Origin: Runella aurantiaca
GTDB lineage: Bacteria > Bacteroidota > Bacteroidia > Cytophagales > Spirosomataceae
Direction: 5' to 3'
DNA: 64,000 bases
Assembly: GCF_003339505.1 (NCBI RefSeq)
Contig: NZ_QPIW01000020.1
Location: 1-64,000, forward strand
The notes under the pieces were generated by a model. The model searched no databases and was not told the origin of the DNA. It was given only the letters and a program-made list of their open reading frames with translations. This document shows, piece after piece, positions 61,006-64,000 of this stretch (positions within the stretch are counted from its first letter, which is position 1; each line of letters opens with the position of its first letter). The translations under genes and the position numbers were made by a program.

Positions 61006-62409
61006 TTAGGCATTCAATGCGCGGTTGCCCGTAGCAGCCAAGCAAGCCTCCTTGAAGGCCTCTGTGTACGTGGGGTGCGCGTGCGACATGCGGCTTACGT
61101 CTTCGGCTGAGGCTCGGTATTCCATGGCTACCACTGCCTCCGCAATCATATCAGCCGCGCGCGGGCCAATGATATGCGCGCCCAGAATTTCATCCGTTTC
61201 TTTATGCGCCAATACTTTTACGGTCCCGTCAATGTCCATACTCGCGCGAGCGCGGCCGAGGGCTTTGAACGGAAACGAACCTGTTTTATAGGCAATTCCT
61301 TTGGCTTTTAATTCATCTTCCGTATAACCTACTCCTGCTACTTCAGGCCATGTATAAACTACGTTTGGAATGAGCAGGTAATTGATATGGGGTTTTTGTC
61401 CAACGATGGTTTCGGCCACAAACACGCCTTCTTCCTCCGCTTTGTGGGCCAACATCGCCCCGCGAATTACATCACCAATGGCATAGATATTAGAAACTTT
61501 GGTTTGAAGCGTGTGTTCATCCACTTCGATTTTTCCGCGTTGGTCGGCCGCAAGGCCCGCATTTTCAAGCGCAAGTCCATCCGTATAGGGTTTACGTCCT
61601 ACGCTCATCAGGCAGTAATCACCCGTAAAAGTAACGAGTTCTCCTTTGGGGTTTTCTGCCGTTACGATGACCTCATCACCCGTATTTTCCACCGTTTTTA
61701 CTTTGTGACTAAAATAGAAATCAGCCCCGAGTTTTTTTACCGTCCGCTGAAGCTCTTTGCCCATGGTCGCATCCATTGTCGGAATCATAGCCGAAGCATA
61801 TTCCACAAAGCTTACTTTAGCCCCGATGCGTGCGTATACAGAACCAAGCTCTGCGCCAATTACGCCCGCGCCAATCACGATGAGGTGTTTGGGAATTTCG
61901 TTGAGTTGAAGCGCTTCTGTCGAAGTAATGATGCGTTTTTTATCAATCGTAACACCTGGCAATGACGAAGGCTTTGAGCCCGTGGCGATGACGATATTTT
62001 TGGAGGTAATCATTTCAATATCCCCTCCTTCTTTGGTCACCTTTACGGTATTTTTATCTACAAATGAGCCAAGGCCTTGGTAGACATCAATTTTGTTTTT
62101 CTTCATCAAAAACTCGACACCTTTGCATACTTGGCTGACTACCTCGCTTTTGCGGGCAATCATTTGGGCCAAATCCACCTTTAGGTTTTCGAGCTTAATG
62201 CCGTGTTCGGCAAACGTATGCGAAGCATTGTAGTAGTGCTCTGAAGAATCGAGCAGTGCTTTGGAAGGAATACAACCTACGTTCAGGCAGGTTCCACCAA
62301 GGGTTTTATATTTTTCGATAATGGCCGTTTTTAAGCCTAACTGCGCGCAACGAATGGCGCAAATGTAGCCGCCAGGCCCCGAACCGATTACGATAACGTC
62401 GTATTGCAT
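61006..62409 (-). CDS. lpd: Dihydrolipoyl dehydrogenase (E3)
   Basis: Lpd reoxidises dihydrolipoyl groups of 2-oxoacid dehydrogenase complexes with NAD+. The 467-residue flavoprotein has the FAD fold MQYDVIVIGSGPGGYICAIR, the redox-active disulfide GGTCLNVGCIPSKALL (Cys44/Cys49 region), NAD fold LIVIGAGVIGAELGSVYARI, FAD-binding YAIGDVIRGAMLAHKAEEEG and the C-terminal active-site HAHPTYTEA. It lies 92 bases after the E2 gene on the same strand, separated by a terminator-like hairpin. Confidence 0.97.
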   Translation of the reverse strand: MQYDVIVIGSGPGGYICAIRCAQLGLKTAIIEKYKTLGGTCLNVGCIPSKALLDSSEHYYNASHTFAEHGIKLENLKVDLAQMIARKSEVVSQVCKGVEFLMKKNKIDVYQGLGSFVDKNTVKVTKEGGDIEMITSKNIVIATGSKPSSLPGVTIDKKRIITSTEALQLNEIPKHLIVIGAGVIGAELGSVYARIGAKVSFVEYASAMIPTMDATMGKELQRTVKKLGADFYFSHKVKTVENTGDEVIVTAENPKGELVTFTGDYCLMSVGRKPYTDGLALENAGLAADQRGKIEVDEHTLQTKVSNIYAIGDVIRGAMLAHKAEEEGVFVAETIVGQKPHINYLLIPNVVYTWPEVAGVGYTEDELKAKGIAYKTGSFPFKALGRARASMDIDGTVKVLAHKETDEILGAHIIGPRAADMIAEAVVAMEYRASAEDVSRMSHAHPTYTEAFKEACLAATGNRALNA

Positions 62410-62457
62410 TGGATTTATATAACTGTTTTAGTCATTTAATTATTCGAACAATTTCAC

Positions 62458-62490
62458 AAAAAAGGGGCACGGTATACCGAGCCCCTTTTT
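62458..62490. terminator. Hairpin between the E2 gene and lpd
   Basis: AAAAAAGGGGC (62458-62468) pairs with GCCCCTTTTT (62481-62490); the loop itself pairs as CGGTA/TACCG. On the minus strand it follows the E2 stop and precedes a T-tract. It can terminate or reduce transcription into lpd, which may then have its own promoter in the remaining 48 bases or rely on read-through. Confidence 0.85.
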
Positions 62491-62501
62491 AATTTATATT
62501 C

Positions 62502-64000
62502 TTACACTTCCAACAGTAACCGTGTAGGGTCTTCGAGCAATTGCTTTACTCTGACGAGGAAGCTTACCGAATCACGGCCGTCGATGGTGCGGTGGTCGTA
62601 ACTTAGCGCTACGTACATGATGGGTCGAATAACGATTTCTCCATTCACCACGACGGCACGCTCAACGATGTTGTGCATTCCCAAAATCGCCGCCTGTGGA
62701 GCGTTGATAATCGGTGTTGAGAGCATCGAACCAAAAATACCACCGTTGGTAATAGTAAAGGTTCCGCCCTGCATTTGGTCAATGGTCAGTTTATTGTCGC
62801 GGGCGAGGCCAGCCAAACGAATGATTTCTTTCTCAATTTGAGAGAAGGTCATTTTTTCGGCATTACGAATTACGGGCACCACCAAGCCACGCTCGGTCGA
62901 AACCGCAATCGAAATATCGGAGAAATCATTGTAAACGACTTCATCTCCGTCAATGAACGCATTTACTACCGGAAATTCCTGCAAGGCTACCGCGCAAGCC
63001 CGGGTAAAGAATGACATAAAGCCTAAGCCTACGCCGTGTTTTTCCTTAAATTTATCTTTGTACTTATTACGCAACTCCATGATGGGCTTCATGTCTACCT
63101 CATTGAAGGTTGTCAACATGGCCGTTTCATTTTTAACCGCAACCAAACGACGCGCGATGGTTTTGCGCAGCGACGTCATTTTCACGCGGCGTTGGCCACG
63201 GGCATCCGCTACTTTGGAAGCAGGGGCAGGAGCCGCAGGAGCCGCTACTGGCGCTTTAGGTTGTTCAGCTGGAGTAGCCGTTGGAGCAGCTTTGGGTTGT
63301 GCTGCGATGGCATCTTCTTTCGTTAATCTTCCGCCAACACCCGACCCTGCTACACTTGCAGGGTCAATGCCTTTTTCGGCCAAAATCTTAGCCGCGGCGG
63401 GAGATGGATGCCCTGCTGCATAACTATCATTGGAAGCATTGGCCGTAACTGCCTGACCGTTTGATTGCGGCGTTTCAGCCACTGGAGCAGAAGCCACCGC
63501 ACTTCCAGCACCCACTTCAATTTTACAGATAACGGCTCCGATTGACAACGTCGAACCCGCTTCGGCTACAATGCGTAGCACTCCTGCAGCTTCGGCAGGG
63601 AGTTCGAAAGTAGCTTTGTCTGACTCTAGTTCACAAAGAACTTCGTCCAATTGAACAGTATCACCGTCTTTCTTATTCCAACTGGCGATGGTTACTTCCG
63701 TAACGGATTCACCCACCGTTGGCACTTTCATTTCCACTACTTTAGCCGCCGTTGCAGGGGCAACAGAAGCCGCAACGACGGGAGCAGGCGCAGAAGCAAC
63801 GGGCGCGGGAGCTGACGCAGGAGCAGAAACTGCCTCAACCGATGTTTCAATCACACATATCAGTCCACCAATCGGTAATACATCACCTTCTTGTGCTTTA
63901 ACACGCAAAACACCGTCAGCCTCAGAAACGACATCGAATGATGCTTTATCTGAGTCTAAACTGCATATTACTTCATCACGTTTGACACTATCACCGTCTT
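62502..64000 (-). CDS. sucB: 2-oxoglutarate dehydrogenase E2 (dihydrolipoamide succinyltransferase), 5' end beyond window
   Basis: The frame is open from the window edge; codons from 63998 down give 499 codons including stop. The ATG at 63908 lies inside a lipoyl domain and is not the start. Two lipoyl domains are visible: a partial first with [12 protein letters not shown] and a second with [20 protein letters not shown] and [14 protein letters not shown] peripheral-subunit-binding domain ([35 protein letters not shown]) and the catalytic domain follow, ending with [17 protein letters not shown] and [14 protein letters not shown]. The last motif favours the SucB-type succinyltransferase over the pyruvate E2. 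Ala/Pro/Val-rich linkers join the domains. Two lipoyl domains are more than the usual one in SucB. Confidence 0.92.
   Translation of the reverse strand, partial: DGDSVKRDEVICSLDSDKASFDVVSEADGVLRVKAQEGDVLPIGGLICVIETSVEAVSAPASAPAPVASAPAPVVAASVAPATAAKVVEMKVPTVGESVTEVTIASWNKKDGDTVQLDEVLCELESDKATFELPAEAAGVLRIVAEAGSTLSIGAVICKIEVGAGSAVASAPVAETPQSNGQAVTANASNDSYAAGHPSPAAAKILAEKGIDPASVAGSGVGGRLTKEDAIAAQPKAAPTATPAEQPKAPVAAPAAPAPASKVADARGQRRVKMTSLRKTIARRLVAVKNETAMLTTFNEVDMKPIMELRNKYKDKFKEKHGVGLGFMSFFTRACAVALQEFPVVNAFIDGDEVVYNDFSDISIAVSTERGLVVPVIRNAEKMTFSQIEKEIIRLAGLARDNKLTIDQMQGGTFTITNGGIFGSMLSTPIINAPQAAILGMHNIVERAVVVNGEIVIRPIMYVALSYDHRTIDGRDSVSFLVRVKQLLEDPTRLLLEV

Noticed and set aside
63818-63908. ATG at 63908 as the start of the E2 gene
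   Set aside because: It lies inside a lipoyl domain; conserved codons continue upstream to the window edge.

Overview
The window reads as a chromosomal segment of a Bacteroidota bacterium, most likely of the Cytophagales (Runella/Spirosoma/Dyadobacter-like). This rests on family content: RicT-like PSP1 protein, DUF4293, YfiT-type DinB protein, KdpA-F with a Bacteroidota-style split KdpD, GG-leader peptide with C39-like/VKOR protein, many short intergenic palindromes, and TAnnTTTG-type promoter boxes. The genus is an inference. Most genes are ordinary housekeeping or accessory genes; no rRNA, tRNA or CRISPR array was seen.

Layout. 1-3434 (minus): a decaying peptide cassette. It has a double-glycine-leader peptide with four cysteines, a C39-like/VKOR/thioredoxin protein broken by a one-base frameshift, and a TlpA-like thioredoxin lipoprotein cut at its CxxC motif by the end of an IS3-family element. 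3475-11463: a glycosyltransferase carrying two in-frame palindromic repeats, an XRE regulator with twin operator-like sites, ricT, purD, recQ and a DUF4293 membrane protein. 11671-17884: yifB/comM, a fused DUF262-DUF1524 (GmrSD-like) nuclease, a Tat-exported amine oxidase, folK and a secreted esterase. 18052-23073: an ECF sigma factor, a putative anti-sigma protein, a DUF4097-like protein and two tandem paralogous exported barrel-like proteins, probably one regulon. 23230-28663: thrB, M28 peptidase, an antitoxin/PIN toxin pair, galU and an unknown secreted protein.

28701-39489 is the most coherent system. An NtrC-type sigma-54 activator is followed by a strong terminator, a GG-N10-GC (-24/-12) promoter candidate, a 28-residue membrane peptide, kdpF, kdpA, kdpB, kdpC, an outer-membrane porin, a KdpD sensor without kinase, and a separate membrane histidine kinase. 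The K+ pump therefore seems to be controlled by sigma-54 and an NtrC-type regulator rather than KdpDE. A TumE/TumA-like toxin-antitoxin pair lies antisense between kdpA and kdpB, and its toxin is frameshifted.

39497-54029: a membrane protein, LytTR regulator, Gfo/Idh oxidoreductase, orphan TPR histidine kinase, hemJ, mltD, gatA, tatA, DUF1232, YfiT-like DinB, cupin, lpxH, CarboxypepD_reg protein, cdsA, DUF2007 and CPBP protease. 54186-59663: the rimP-nusA-infB operon, with a promoter followed by a leader terminator that looks like an attenuator. 59684-60955: a McrC nuclease with no McrB next to it. 61006-64000: lpd and a 2-oxoacid dehydrogenase E2 with at least two lipoyl domains, cut by the window edge.
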